Shown piece by piece: positions 10,320-19,216 of a DNA stretch of 64,000 nucleotides. The stretch comes from Sideroxydans sp. (GTDB taxonomy: Bacteria; Pseudomonadota; Gammaproteobacteria; Burkholderiales; Gallionellaceae), in NCBI GenBank assembly GCA_024636935.1, contig JAGXGC010000022.1, positions 62,001 through 126,000 on the forward strand. Reading direction: 5' to 3'. The notes under the pieces were generated by a model. The model was not told where the DNA came from and made no database searches. It was given only the letters and a program-made list of their open reading frames with translations. A program made the translations under genes and the position numbers. Within the stretch, counting starts at the first letter, position 1. Every line of letters starts with the position of its first letter.

Positions 10320-11060
10320 TCAAATACTGACGCTGCGTCCGCCATCCACTGAGATGACCTGACCGGTGATGTAAGGCGCATCCGCGATCAGGAATTGCAC
10401 CGCCTTGGCGATGTCTTCCGGACTGCCTTCGCGCTTGAGTAATGTGTGTGCCACGATCTTGCGGCGCTTCTCTTCGTCGCTCCACTCATCGCCTTCCGGC
10501 CACACGATGACGCCGGGCGCGACAGCGTTCACACGCACTTGTGGCGCCAATTCCTGCGCCAGTCCTTTCGTCAGCGCCACCAATCCTGCCTTGGCTGCGC
10601 TATACAACAAGTGCCCTTGCATCGGACGCTCAGCATGGATGTCCACTATATTCACGATGCAGCCATGCTGACGACGCAATTCAACAGCCGCTGCTTGCGC
10701 CAAAAATAGCGGTGCCTGCAAATTAGTGCCGATCAGATCATGCCACTGTGAAGCATTGATCTCTGCCAATGGCGTGGCATAGAAACTGGATGCGTTATTG
10801 ACCAAAGCATCCAGATGGCCGAAATGCTTCACCACATCATCCACTATGCGTGGCAGGTTAGCGGACTCCAACAAGTCCGCCTGCACACAGATTGCCGAGT
10901 TCGGCCGCAAGTCGTTCAGTTCACCGCGCAGTGCGAAGGCTTCATATACCGAGCTGCGAAAATGTATGGCGACATTCGCCCCTGCCGCATGCAAACGACG
11001 CACGATGGCCGCGCCAACGCGCTTCGCACCACCTGTGACCAATATTGTTTTGCCCTGCAT
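10320..11060 (-). CDS. Pteridine reductase (SDR family, FolM-like)
   Basis: This 246-residue short-chain dehydrogenase has the NADPH-binding start KTILVTGGAKRVGAAIVRRL, the NNASSFYATP segment and the catalytic YSAAKAGL near residue 160. TGGAKRVG and the overall pattern match bacterial pteridine reductases that make tetrahydromonapterin or tetrahydrobiopterin from dihydro forms. The ATG at 11,060 is preferred to longer in-frame starts because GAGGGG stands six bases upstream. The gene is divergent from the MidA-type methyltransferase gene, so the 85-base gap should hold both promoters. Confidence 0.85.
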   Translation of the reverse strand: MQGKTILVTGGAKRVGAAIVRRLHAAGANVAIHFRSSVYEAFALRGELNDLRPNSAICVQADLLESANLPRIVDDVVKHFGHLDALVNNASSFYATPLAEINASQWHDLIGTNLQAPLFLAQAAAVELRRQHGCIVNIVDIHAERPMQGHLLYSAAKAGLVALTKGLAQELAPQVRVNAVAPGVIVWPEGDEWSDEEKRRKIVAHTLLKREGSPEDIAKAVQFLIADAPYITGQVISVDGGRSVSI

Positions 11061-11145
11061 CGGAAACCCCTCTAAACTTTGGCCCATCGCCAACGCAACT
11101 CTAACGCGCAGTAGATTTCTGACGCTTTGTGGATTATAACCGAGC

Positions 11146-12300
11146 ATGCAAGTAAACCTTCCGCCCCCTAGTACCGATGCCCTCGCCCACAGTGCCCGCC
11201 TGTGCGAGATGATCCGCAACGACATCCAAAGCCAAGGGGGCTGGATACCCTTCTCGCGCTTCATGGAATTGGCGCTGTATGCCCCGGGGCTTGGCTATTA
11301 CACCGCAGGCGCACGCAAATTCGGCGAATCGGGCGATTTCGTCACCGCCCCCGAGATCTCCACGCTGTTCGGCCGCACGCTGGCACACCAGTTACGGGAC
11401 GTGATGCAGGTCAGCACCCCGCACATCCTTGAACTGGGGGCAGGCAGCGGCAAGCTGGCGCTGGACATCCTGCACGAACTGGAAAGCCTCGATTCATTGC
11501 CCGACACCTATTCCATCCTTGAAGTCAGCGCCGACCTGCGCGAACGTCAGCAAGCCTTGCTGCAAGAACACCTGCCGCATCTATCCGAACGTATCCAATG
11601 GCTGGATACCCTACCCGACACCCTCAGCGGTGCAGTGTTCGGAAACGAGGTATTGGACGCGCTGCCGGTGCATCTGGTGTTCTGGAACGAAGGCCGCATC
11701 ATGGAGCGCGGCGTCGCCACCGAAGACAATCGCTTCGTCTGGTCAGACTGCGTACCTCATAACGAAGCCCTGCACGACATCGCGAAAGGCATCGCCGTGC
11801 CGGATGACTATCTGAGCGAAGTCTCACTCGCAGCACGCGGACTAGTTTCAAGCCTAGCCGAACGTCTCACGCACGGAGTGTTGCTGTTCATTGATTACGG
11901 TTTTGGCGCGCGTGAGTATTACCACCCGCAACGCCATCGCGGCACGCTCATGTGCCACTACCGCCATCACTCTCACGATGACCCCTTCTATCTACCCGGC
12001 TTGCAAGACATCACCGCGCACGTAGATTTCACCGCCGCCGCCGAAGCCGCCATCGACTACGGTGCTCACCTGCTGGGCTACACCACCCAAGCGCACTTCC
12101 TGCTCAACAACGGCCTACCGGACCTGCTGAGCGAAGTCTCGCCCGAGAACGTTCGCGAATACTTGCCACTTTCCAAGCAAGTGCAAAAGCTCACCAGCCC
12201 GGCAGAGATGGGCGAGCTATTCAAAGTGCTGGTAATGGGTAAAGGCATCGATGCGCCCTTGCAGAATTTCATGTCGGGCGACCGCTCACGCATGCTCTAA
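11146..12300 (+). CDS. MidA/NDUFAF7-type SAM-dependent methyltransferase
   Basis: The 384-residue protein belongs to the DUF185 family, whose mitochondrial member NDUFAF7/MidA methylates an arginine of a respiratory complex I subunit. Family features include WIPFSRFMELALYAPGLGYY near the start, the SAM-binding loop ILELGAGSGKLALDIL near residue 100, and GNEVLDALPVHLV. Bacterial members are not well characterised. It is followed five bases later by the deoxyinosine glycosylase gene. Confidence 0.87.
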   Translation: MQVNLPPPSTDALAHSARLCEMIRNDIQSQGGWIPFSRFMELALYAPGLGYYTAGARKFGESGDFVTAPEISTLFGRTLAHQLRDVMQVSTPHILELGAGSGKLALDILHELESLDSLPDTYSILEVSADLRERQQALLQEHLPHLSERIQWLDTLPDTLSGAVFGNEVLDALPVHLVFWNEGRIMERGVATEDNRFVWSDCVPHNEALHDIAKGIAVPDDYLSEVSLAARGLVSSLAERLTHGVLLFIDYGFGAREYYHPQRHRGTLMCHYRHHSHDDPFYLPGLQDITAHVDFTAAAEAAIDYGAHLLGYTTQAHFLLNNGLPDLLSEVSPENVREYLPLSKQVQKLTSPAEMGELFKVLVMGKGIDAPLQNFMSGDRSRML

Positions 12301-12305
12301 GTGAC

Positions 12306-12779
12306 ATGGAGCGCCTGCGCAGCTTTCCACCTGTAGCAGATCACAACGCCAAGATACTCATCCTCGGCAGCATGCCCGGCATAAAGTCGCTGAATGAGAA
12401 CGAGTACTACGCCCATCAACGCAACGACTTCTGGAAGATCATGGGCAAACTGGTCAGCGCACATCCTGATCTACCCTACGAACAAAGATTGGAAGTGCTA
12501 AAGCAAGCTGGCCTCGCCCTGTGGGATGTTCTGCAATCCTGCTCCCGAGAAGGCAGCCTTGATGCGAACATCAAGCATGAACAAGCCAACGACTTCGCCA
12601 CCTTCTTCGAAAACCATCCGCTCATCACCCACGTGTATTTCAACGGAGCAAAAGCAGAGCAGAGTTTCAAGAAGTTCGTGCTAAAGAAACAGATGTTGCC
12701 GGAGTTGAAGCTGCACCGTCTGCCATCGACCAGTCCCGCGCATGCCGGGATGCGTTATGAAGAAAAGCTTAGGGAGTAG
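12306..12779 (+). CDS. DNA-deoxyinosine glycosylase (uracil-DNA glycosylase superfamily, family 6-like)
   Basis: This 157-residue protein has the uracil-DNA glycosylase superfamily layout: LILGSMPGIKSLNENEYYAH near residue 20, NDFWKIMG, then the late motif LPSTSPAHAGMRYEEKL. The pattern and short length match hypoxanthine-DNA glycosylases that remove deaminated adenine (deoxyinosine) from DNA. It probably shares a transcript with the methyltransferase gene just upstream. The subfamily is assigned by motif resemblance. Confidence 0.8.
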   Translation: MERLRSFPPVADHNAKILILGSMPGIKSLNENEYYAHQRNDFWKIMGKLVSAHPDLPYEQRLEVLKQAGLALWDVLQSCSREGSLDANIKHEQANDFATFFENHPLITHVYFNGAKAEQSFKKFVLKKQMLPELKLHRLPSTSPAHAGMRYEEKLRE

Positions 12780-12891
12780 AGAAACACCGCGAGGCAATGT
12801 CTACGTTGATTAACACTGTACAGCTCAAAATGTCACATGGGATTCAAATCATATGCCCGCTAGCGGACGTTTGCTAATAATTGAAATCCCC

Positions 12892-13386
12892 TTAATTCTT
12901 CGAATCATCAACAGCCGGATATTTGATAACAGCCTTTTGCAATATCAGGATGTTTGGATACGTTATCAACTCTTCGTCTCGTTTAATGAGGACATGAAAA
13001 AGAGTGATCTCATCGATGACACCACTAACATCATCATCCTTATCTACAACCTTTATTCGATCTCCGACTCGGTATGGGAAGCCAAAGAATATTATGAGGC
13101 TTGCTGTCATGTTGCTTAAGATCGACCATTGGGCGAATAGTGCGACACCAAGAACAGCGAATACGGAGGAAAGGAAAATGGAGATTTGCGAGTACTCGAC
13201 ACCTAAAAGCGAAAACAGCACGATCGAGAAAAATGCTACCAAGGACATCGTCACTGTCTTTGAAATGAGATTCAAGTGATAGATATCAACTGATTTATCA
13301 GCCCCTAGTTTTTTTATCGTCGCTTGCGACAAGCGGATGCTGATGAATAAAATCAGCAAGGTTGCGACTAATAACAAGATCTTCAT
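12892..13386 (-). CDS. Minimal MscS-type mechanosensitive channel
   Basis: This 164-residue protein has three hydrophobic segments (about 2-18, 45-65 and 70-90) followed by an MscS beta domain with the signature FFGFPYRVGDRIKVVD and the pore-linked segment SNMTASLIIF. It ends soon after the beta domain and lacks the C-terminal cage of full MscS (about 286 residues), so it is a minimal channel, perhaps a truncated one. Its base composition is A+T-rich compared with the neighbouring cca and slt genes, suggesting later acquisition. Neighbours give no functional hint. Confidence 0.8.
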   Translation of the reverse strand: MKILLLVATLLILFISIRLSQATIKKLGADKSVDIYHLNLISKTVTMSLVAFFSIVLFSLLGVEYSQISIFLSSVFAVLGVALFAQWSILSNMTASLIIFFGFPYRVGDRIKVVDKDDDVSGVIDEITLFHVLIKRDEELITYPNILILQKAVIKYPAVDDSKN

Positions 13387-13503
13387 TTGGAATCCAATTG
13401 TGACTGTATCGATTAAAGTCTTTCATGCAACTACATTAGCTAAAACATCTAATATTCAAGCCAACTATTTCAAAGTCGGCCGTGAATAGCCTCCCATATC
13501 CGA

Positions 13504-14745
13504 TCACTTCTTATTGTTATTAACCACTTCTTCCACCGCCACGATCCGCGCCTCGCGCACCTTGTCGGCGATGAGATTCTTGTCGGCGCAAGCGCGTGCG
13601 ATATCTCCGGCGTTCACAGCCTGTGCAGCGCGTGCACATTCCAGCAGATATGCAGCCTGCGGATAGGCGTCGTTCTCGTGACCGGTGCGACCGTGCGCAT
13701 CGGATTCGCAAGCATGTAGTATCTCGACGAAGCGTTCTGGTTTGCGCCATAGATCACAACGATCGAACAGCTTGACGATAGTGTCCGGGCGCAGGTCGCG
13801 TGCGCGGTGGATATTGCTGTGATATTGCGCGACCAGTAATGCAAGGTCGCGGCAATCACTGGGCACACGCAAACGCGTACAGACCGCCTTCACCAGATCA
13901 AGGCTGCGATGTTCGTGCCCGATGTGTCTGGGCAGTGTCTCTTCGGGTGTAGTGGCTTTACCGAGATCATGACCTAATGCAGCGAAACGTATTTCAAGCG
14001 AACGCTCTAGTTTTGCGGTGTCGTCCAGCACCATCATCACATGCACGCCGCAGTCGATCTCCGGGTGGTAGTGCACGGGTTGCGGCACGCCGAACAAGGC
14101 ATCCACTTCCGGCAATATCTTTTGCAATGCCCCGCATTCGCGCAGTGTGAAGAAGAAGCGTGAAGGATGCCGCTCCATCAACCCGCGCGCCAACTCCTGC
14201 CAAACGCGCTCGGCAACCAGTGCATCCACTTCGCCGTTGGCGACCATCGCGCGCATCAAGTCCAAGGTCTCAGGCGCGATACTGAATCCAAAGCGCGCAG
14301 CGAAACGGGCTCCGCGCAGAATGCGCACCGGATCTTCGGCGAATGCATCGCTGACATGCCGCAACACACCTGCTTTCAGATCGGCTTGTCCGTTATGTGG
14401 ATCGATGAGCGTGCCATCCTCATCTTGTGCGATGGCATTGACGGTGAAGTCTCGCCGCAGCAGATCTTCTTCCAGCGTGACATCGGGCGAAGCGAAGATG
14501 TTGAAACCTTTGTAGCCCGCAGCGGTTTTGCGCTCGGTGCGTGCCAGCGCATATTCTTCGTGCGTATCGGGATGTAAAAATACAGGGAAATCACTACCGA
14601 CCGGTTTGAAACCGCGCGCCTCCATCTCTTGCGGAGTGCTACCGACCACTACCCAGTCATGATCTTGTACCGGCAGGCCGAGCAAGCCGTCGCGCACGGC
14701 TCCACCCACGCAATAGACTTTCAAACCCTCACATCGCGGCTGCAT
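13504..14745 (-). CDS. cca: Multifunctional CCA-adding tRNA nucleotidyltransferase with HD domain
   Basis: Cca adds or repairs the 3'-CCA end of tRNAs. The class II nucleotidyltransferase domain is seen in VYCVGGAVRDGLLG, the DHDWVVVG catalytic aspartates, RRDFTVNAIAQ and DPVRILRGARFAARF. An HD domain follows from about residue 225 (ALGHDLGKATTP, and HIGHEHRS), as in the proteobacterial long form with phosphatase activities. The start is either the ATG at 14,745 or a GTG six bases further out. Both overlap the end of slt, so the two genes are translationally coupled. Confidence 0.95.
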   Translation of the reverse strand: MQPRCEGLKVYCVGGAVRDGLLGLPVQDHDWVVVGSTPQEMEARGFKPVGSDFPVFLHPDTHEEYALARTERKTAAGYKGFNIFASPDVTLEEDLLRRDFTVNAIAQDEDGTLIDPHNGQADLKAGVLRHVSDAFAEDPVRILRGARFAARFGFSIAPETLDLMRAMVANGEVDALVAERVWQELARGLMERHPSRFFFTLRECGALQKILPEVDALFGVPQPVHYHPEIDCGVHVMMVLDDTAKLERSLEIRFAALGHDLGKATTPEETLPRHIGHEHRSLDLVKAVCTRLRVPSDCRDLALLVAQYHSNIHRARDLRPDTIVKLFDRCDLWRKPERFVEILHACESDAHGRTGHENDAYPQAAYLLECARAAQAVNAGDIARACADKNLIADKVREARIVAVEEVVNNNKK

Positions 14746-16657
14746 GGGCACGAGTCTGCGCAGGTTTATTAGTAGCGACGACCCCCATCCTGTCCTTGAG
14801 CGACTCGGATGAATGACCGAACAATTTGGCGTAGTAGATGGTATTGCTCATCACCTTCTTCACGTAGTCACGTGTTTCGTCGAAGGGAATGGTCTCTGCA
14901 TAGATCGCACCTTCCAGAGGTTCTTCACCGCGCCAGCGGTTGGCGCGCGTCGGTCCGGCGTTGTAGGCGGCAGATGCCAGCACAGGATTATCATCGAAGC
15001 GGCTGTACACGTTCTTCATGTAATAGGTGCCGAGGCGCAGATTCACATCAAGCTGGTGAATGAGGCCCTTTCGATAACCCTTGAGGCCGATACGGTGCGC
15101 CGCCCAGCGCGCCGTATCAGGCATGATCTGCATCAAACCTGCCGCCCCGACATTAGATTTAGCATGCGTGACGAAACGACTTTCCTGACGCATCAGTCCG
15201 TATACCCATGCCTCTTCCACATCGTGCTCGTCGATGGAGGCTTGCAAGGCATCACGATACGGCGCGGGATAGCGCAGATTGAAATCATGCAATTCGACAG
15301 TCCGGTTAGCAGCACTGATGGATCGGTCATACATCTCATTGCGGCGCGCAACTTCGGCGGCCACCAGCAATTCTCGGTCACCCAAACCCCGCATCGCCCA
15401 GTCCCATTCCTTGGCCGCTTCCGTGCGCAACCCCATCCGATAGAGCAATATCGTGCGCTGTATCTCGGGACGTGCTTGTGTGGCCTCCACTTCTTGCTCG
15501 TCGGGGATGTATTTCGCAGTCACAATACCGGCAGCGGGTGCCGCTCCCAACTCCTCTGCCGCCAGTTGGCCGTAATAGTGATGTTCGCGGCTCAACGGTG
15601 CGAGAATCACCTCGGCATCCCGTTCGTGTCCCAGCGCGATCAGCGCGCGTGCCTTCCAGTAACGCCATGTCGATTCATTCTGCTGCGCAACAGACATCGC
15701 TGTGATGCTCATCCAAACTTCATGCCAATCGTGTGCACGGAGCGCAGCGCGTGCACGCCAAGCCTGTTGGACGGATGTCAACGTGACATCCCCTGCGGCG
15801 CCATACCATTCCAAGGCGCGCGCATCGTGTTCCTTCGCCGCTTCATAAGCCAGCCATCCGTAGTAATACTGTTGCTCTTCCTGCGTGAAGTATTTGCTCA
15901 ATCGCTGCCATTGAACATAAGCAGGCTTCACTGCCTGCCGAGCCAAACGATGCAACGCAAACAGCGCCACAGTGCGTTGCCCTTTGTTCGCCTTATCCAG
16001 CTTCACGCCGGATAGATAGCGCTGTGGATTTCTTTTAGCCGCATCCATGTCAGAAAGTGACAGGCGCTCTTCTCGGGAGAGATGACGCACTAGCTGCTTC
16101 GCATTCTTCACATCGCCTGATTCCAGCAAGCTGCGGATACGTTGCGCCACATCCTGTTCGGTGATGACGCCACGCTTGATGGCTATATCGAACACCTCAT
16201 CACAACTCGCCGCATCACCGCGTCCCTCGAACCAGAGCTTGCGAACCGAGCGCAGGGCCAGCGCCTCGTCCTGCATGCGTTGCCAGCTCAGCGCATGGCA
16301 GGTCAGTTCCGCATCGGCATTGATGAGATAGGGATATTCCGCAGCGAACTCGTCCCAGCGTTTCTGCTTGGCCATCTCTTTCAACCATTCACCACGAAAC
16401 TGGTCGATCACCGGCGTATCTTCCTCGCGCGCCAGATATTCGTGGATGTCCGTCGTATCTTTATCGTCCCAGTGCAGACGCAATTGATAATAAGTCGCGT
16501 AGGGCTCCAACGGTGTGTCCTGCAAACGCTTCGCCGCCTCCAACAATGGGGCTTCTTTCTTCGCGTTGAAAGCCGCGCGCACAGCAAAGAGATCCTGCGC
16601 CTCATCGGCATAGGAAGTCAGCGGCAACAGCAGTAGCAGAACGCAAAAAAATCGCAT
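14729..16657 (-). CDS. slt: Soluble lytic murein transglycosylase
   Basis: This 642-residue periplasmic enzyme cleaves peptidoglycan to 1,6-anhydromuramyl products. It has a signal peptide at residues 1-17 (FFCVLLLLLPLTSYA), a long alpha-helical superhelix region, and a C-terminal SLT catalytic domain near residue 490. That domain contains the catalytic glutamate in GLMRQESRF, followed by GAAGLMQIMPDTARW and ASAAYNAGPTRANRW. The length agrees with Slt70. It overlaps cca at its end; coupling of slt with cca is seen in other betaproteobacteria (from memory). Confidence 0.94.
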   Translation of the reverse strand: MRFFCVLLLLLPLTSYADEAQDLFAVRAAFNAKKEAPLLEAAKRLQDTPLEPYATYYQLRLHWDDKDTTDIHEYLAREEDTPVIDQFRGEWLKEMAKQKRWDEFAAEYPYLINADAELTCHALSWQRMQDEALALRSVRKLWFEGRGDAASCDEVFDIAIKRGVITEQDVAQRIRSLLESGDVKNAKQLVRHLSREERLSLSDMDAAKRNPQRYLSGVKLDKANKGQRTVALFALHRLARQAVKPAYVQWQRLSKYFTQEEQQYYYGWLAYEAAKEHDARALEWYGAAGDVTLTSVQQAWRARAALRAHDWHEVWMSITAMSVAQQNESTWRYWKARALIALGHERDAEVILAPLSREHHYYGQLAAEELGAAPAAGIVTAKYIPDEQEVEATQARPEIQRTILLYRMGLRTEAAKEWDWAMRGLGDRELLVAAEVARRNEMYDRSISAANRTVELHDFNLRYPAPYRDALQASIDEHDVEEAWVYGLMRQESRFVTHAKSNVGAAGLMQIMPDTARWAAHRIGLKGYRKGLIHQLDVNLRLGTYYMKNVYSRFDDNPVLASAAYNAGPTRANRWRGEEPLEGAIYAETIPFDETRDYVKKVMSNTIYYAKLFGHSSESLKDRMGVVATNKPAQTRAHAAAM

Positions 16658-16810
16658 GAGAGAACCTTAAAAAACTCCGCCAAAGCATAACACAGCCGCC
16701 AGTTTCGACCCGAGCACCGGAAGGGGAGAAACGGCGTCGAACGATTGATAATGCTTGGCGGAAGTGAATGGACACTTCCAGTAGAACGCCGCCCAGTAAA
16801 GGGGGATATA

Positions 16811-16836
16811 AACCAGGAGGGTATTCCCTCCTGGTT
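16811..16836 (-). terminator. Hairpin terminator downstream of cytochrome c gene
   Basis: AACCAGGAGGG and CCCTCCTGGTT form a perfect 11-base-pair stem with a four-base loop, located 17 bases beyond the cytochrome c stop. T-rich bases follow on both strands, so it could work in either direction. Confidence 0.85.
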
Positions 16837-16852
16837 TTGCTTCAAATCTTGC

Positions 16853-17164
16853 TTACTTCATGGAAAGGATCCAGCTCACCAGTGTGTTCAACTCATCATC
16901 ACTGATCTTTTTCGGAGCTGGCGGCATGGCAACGCCACCCCACACACCCTTACCGCCGGAACGGACCTTGGCAACCAGACGTGCTTGAGCCGAGGCATCA
17001 CCCGCATACTTGGCAGCGATCTGTTTCAAAGCTGGTCCGACTACCTTCCTGTCCGCATTGTGGCAAGCCGCGCAATTGCCTTTCTTGAACAGTGCTTCGT
17101 CGGCTGCCGCATTACCGGCCAACATCAGGGCCGCAGTCAAAACGATTACTTGCTTGAACTTCAT
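16853..17164 (-). CDS. Class I cytochrome c (c551/c552-like), periplasmic
   Basis: The 103-residue protein has a signal peptide (MKFKQVIVLTAALMLAGNAAA), one haem c motif CAACH near residue 35, and a likely distal methionine ligand in VAMPPAPKKISDDELN. This is a small monohaem electron carrier between quinol-oxidising complexes and terminal reductases. The ATG at 17,164 is chosen because AAAGGA stands nine bases upstream and the signal peptide begins there. About 105 bases upstream of the start is TTGAT-CTCA-ATCTG (17,266-17,279), an imperfect FNR-type site, which would fit oxygen control but is weak evidence. Confidence 0.9.
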   Translation of the reverse strand: MKFKQVIVLTAALMLAGNAAADEALFKKGNCAACHNADRKVVGPALKQIAAKYAGDASAQARLVAKVRSGGKGVWGGVAMPPAPKKISDDELNTLVSWILSMK

Positions 17165-17383
17165 GGTGTTTCCTTTCTTCTTCATGTGCCCTTCTGCCTA
17201 AATACAGAGGGCTTACATTTAATGCAGCGGAACGGCGCTGCCCCGGTATTCGTTGGAATTTGTGTTTGATCTCAATCTGCATGCGCGCCATAACAAAACA
17301 TCGCTACGTAAGATGCGTAGCGAGCTCCGTGCGAACGGGGCGATATGGAAAACGTGCAGGATTCGGGCGGGAAGCCCGATGGA

Positions 17384-17743
17384 TCAGCTCAGGATCGGAG
17401 GAGCCTGAGGGGGGGGCGTGCAGCAGGCGGCACGCTGAATGCGGATGACAGCAAGGTAAGACGGTACGTGCATCGGCACTGAAAGCAACTGAACGGGAAG
17501 CGGCGACCAAGGCGTCAGCGGTAGTGCAAACTCAGCATAACGATGGATATCATCGGAAAGACTGATGATCGCATCCGTATCTGTAGACAGACTATCCCGG
17601 TCATCCAGCTGTACTGACAAGGCCGCGGGGACGTGCAGCATGCCGCTCTGCTCGCCTACCGTGTGCGCATGCACGAGCGGCGACGCGCATTGCAGGAATG
17701 CGAAGATCAGGGTCAGCAGGGAATGGATGGAGCGTTTCAACAT
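17384..17743 (-). CDS. Small exported protein of unknown function
   Basis: The 119-residue product, counted from the ATG at 17,743, has a clear signal peptide (LKRSIHSLLTLIFAFLQCASPLVHA) cut just before HTVGEQSGMLHVPAAL. The mature part is short, with a HAHT cluster at its start, a pair of cysteines (ACCTPPPQ) near the end and no recognised domain. Similar small periplasmic proteins precede metal-efflux genes in some beta- and gammaproteobacteria, but no efflux genes are here. A G+C-rich stem (CGGGC...GCCCG) lies just past the stop. It could be a false gene, though the signal peptide argues otherwise. Confidence 0.55.
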   Translation of the reverse strand: MLKRSIHSLLTLIFAFLQCASPLVHAHTVGEQSGMLHVPAALSVQLDDRDSLSTDTDAIISLSDDIHRYAEFALPLTPWSPLPVQLLSVPMHVPSYLAVIRIQRAACCTPPPQAPPILS

Positions 17744-17843
17744 ACGGCTATATTTAACCACATAGCGCATCACTTTGGCGGGATGGGTTGGTCAGGTTTT
17801 ATCTGAATAAGTTCCACCAGCACCCAGTGGTCGAGCCCTTCAA

Positions 17844-17873
17844 ACAAAACGCCCCCAAGCGGAGGCGTTTTGT
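17844..17873 (-). terminator. Hairpin terminator downstream of the 71-residue protein gene
   Basis: ACAAAACGCC and GGCGTTTTGT form a ten-base-pair stem with a ten-base loop; the minus strand continues TTGAAGG after TTTTGT. It lies 19 bases beyond the stop of the small gene on the minus strand. Confidence 0.85.
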
Positions 17874-17891
17874 TGAAACATGCTGACTGGC

Positions 17892-18107
17892 TCAGCGTTG
17901 ATTCGCGTACATCTTGTGCAAAAAGGTTTCGATGTCGACATCCGCCAATGATGATGGGAAAGCAGAATGTGCCGGAGCGATGTGTGCGACCTCGGTCTGT
18001 GCCAGTTGCGGGTTCCAGCCTGCGTACATCACTTCGTCGTCATAACGCTCGACGACCTCTTCCACGCGCTCGATCTCGTAACTGCTCATATTCATCACGA
18101 TAGTCAT
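17892..18107 (-). CDS. Small acidic protein of unknown function (71 residues)
   Basis: This short gene is supported by a near-perfect ribosome-binding site (GAAGGAGGTG, four bases before the ATG) and by a terminator just downstream. The protein is acidic and has no membrane segment or signal peptide; SYEIERVEEVVERYDDEVMYAG in the first half is a probable charged helix, followed by the motif WNPQLAQ. No family is recognised with confidence. It stands alone between two other transcription units. The strong translation signals suggest a highly expressed protein. Confidence 0.65.
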   Translation of the reverse strand: MTIVMNMSSYEIERVEEVVERYDDEVMYAGWNPQLAQTEVAHIAPAHSAFPSSLADVDIETFLHKMYANQR

Positions 18108-18190
18108 TTCACACCTCCTTCACTGCGGAGCGACATCGCGCCCCTGTGAACAATGTATCGGCAACTTCCGCAAAAAGCTGAGGCACTAAT

Positions 18191-19204
18191 TTACTTGGCT
18201 TTTTCCTGATGCCCACCGAACTCATAGCGCAATGCAGACAACAACTTATCACCATAATCCGCCTCGCCGCGCGACGAGAAACGATTGAACAGCGCAGCAG
18301 TCAGCACCGGCGCAGGCGTGCCTGATTCGATCGCCGCGATACTGGTCCAACGCCCTTCACCCGAATCAGAAACGCGGCCGCTGAACTTGTCCAGATCAGC
18401 ATCACCCTGCAGTGCATGCGCGGTAAGGTCCAGCAACCAGGAACCGACCACGCTGCCGCGCCGCCACAGTTCAGCCACCTCGGCCACATCGATGTCGTAG
18501 CGGAACGCTTCCGGCTCTCGCAAAGGCGTGGTCTCGGCATCCACCTGATGCGTAGCACCGCCGACATTGGCATGGCGCAACAGATTGAAGCCCTCTGCAT
18601 AGGCAGCCATCATGCCGTACTCGATGCCGTTATGAACCATCTTCACGAAGTGGCCCGCCCCTTCCGGCCCGCAATGCAGCCAGCCGTTCTCAGCCGTCGA
18701 TGGCTGTCCGCTACGACCATCGGTACGCGGTGCAGATTCAACACCGGGTGCGAGGTCGGCGAATATCGGTTGCAGATGCGCCACGGTATCTTTCTGTCCG
18801 CCCACCATCAGGCAATAGCCGCGCTCCAACCCCCAAGTGCCACCGCTGACACCGACGTCCGCGTAGCGGAGGCCATTGGCCGACAGACGTTTCGCGCGGG
18901 CGATATCGTCTTTGTAATACGAGTTGCCGCCGTCGATGATGATGTCGCCCGGGCTCAACAACAGCGCGACCTCCTCGATGCTGGCATCCACCACAGCGGC
19001 GGGCAACATCAACCAAACGGCACGCGGCGCGCTCAGCTTGCTGATCATATCTTGCACACTCTCAGCCGGCGTCATGCCCTCTTTTGCCAAGGCCTGCACT
19101 GTCTCGCTGCTGCGGTCATAGACCACGCAATCGTGTCCAGCCTTCTGCAAACGACGCACCATGTTCGCGCCCATCCGTCCCAGTCCGATCATTCCTATTT
19201 GCAT
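18191..19204 (-). CDS. gnd: 6-phosphogluconate dehydrogenase, short (decarboxylating) form
   Basis: Gnd oxidises and decarboxylates 6-phosphogluconate to ribulose 5-phosphate. The 337-residue protein is the short type (full-length Gnd is about 470) and starts with the Rossmann motif IGMIGLGRMGANMVRRL. It also has DGGNSYYKDD, the signature DVGVSGGTWGLERGYCLM, and the catalytic lysine region HFVKMVHNGIEYGMM near residue 185. The short class is often NAD-preferring. It closes the zwf-pgl-gnd operon, starting 13 bases before the end of pgl. Confidence 0.95.
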   Translation of the reverse strand: MQIGMIGLGRMGANMVRRLQKAGHDCVVYDRSSETVQALAKEGMTPAESVQDMISKLSAPRAVWLMLPAAVVDASIEEVALLLSPGDIIIDGGNSYYKDDIARAKRLSANGLRYADVGVSGGTWGLERGYCLMVGGQKDTVAHLQPIFADLAPGVESAPRTDGRSGQPSTAENGWLHCGPEGAGHFVKMVHNGIEYGMMAAYAEGFNLLRHANVGGATHQVDAETTPLREPEAFRYDIDVAEVAELWRRGSVVGSWLLDLTAHALQGDADLDKFSGRVSDSGEGRWTSIAAIESGTPAPVLTAALFNRFSSRGEADYGDKLLSALRYEFGGHQEKAK

Positions 19205-19216
19205 CTTCTTCTCCTA

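Noticed and set aside
10320-11264. Longer pteridine reductase frame starting at 11,264
   Set aside because: The extension runs into the start of the divergent methyltransferase gene, while GAGGGG and the Rossmann motif place the start at 11,060.
16761-16780. GGAAGTG-N6-CACTTCC hairpin before slt
   Set aside because: A short isolated hairpin with no T-run and no clear relation to a gene end or start; not enough to call a regulatory site.
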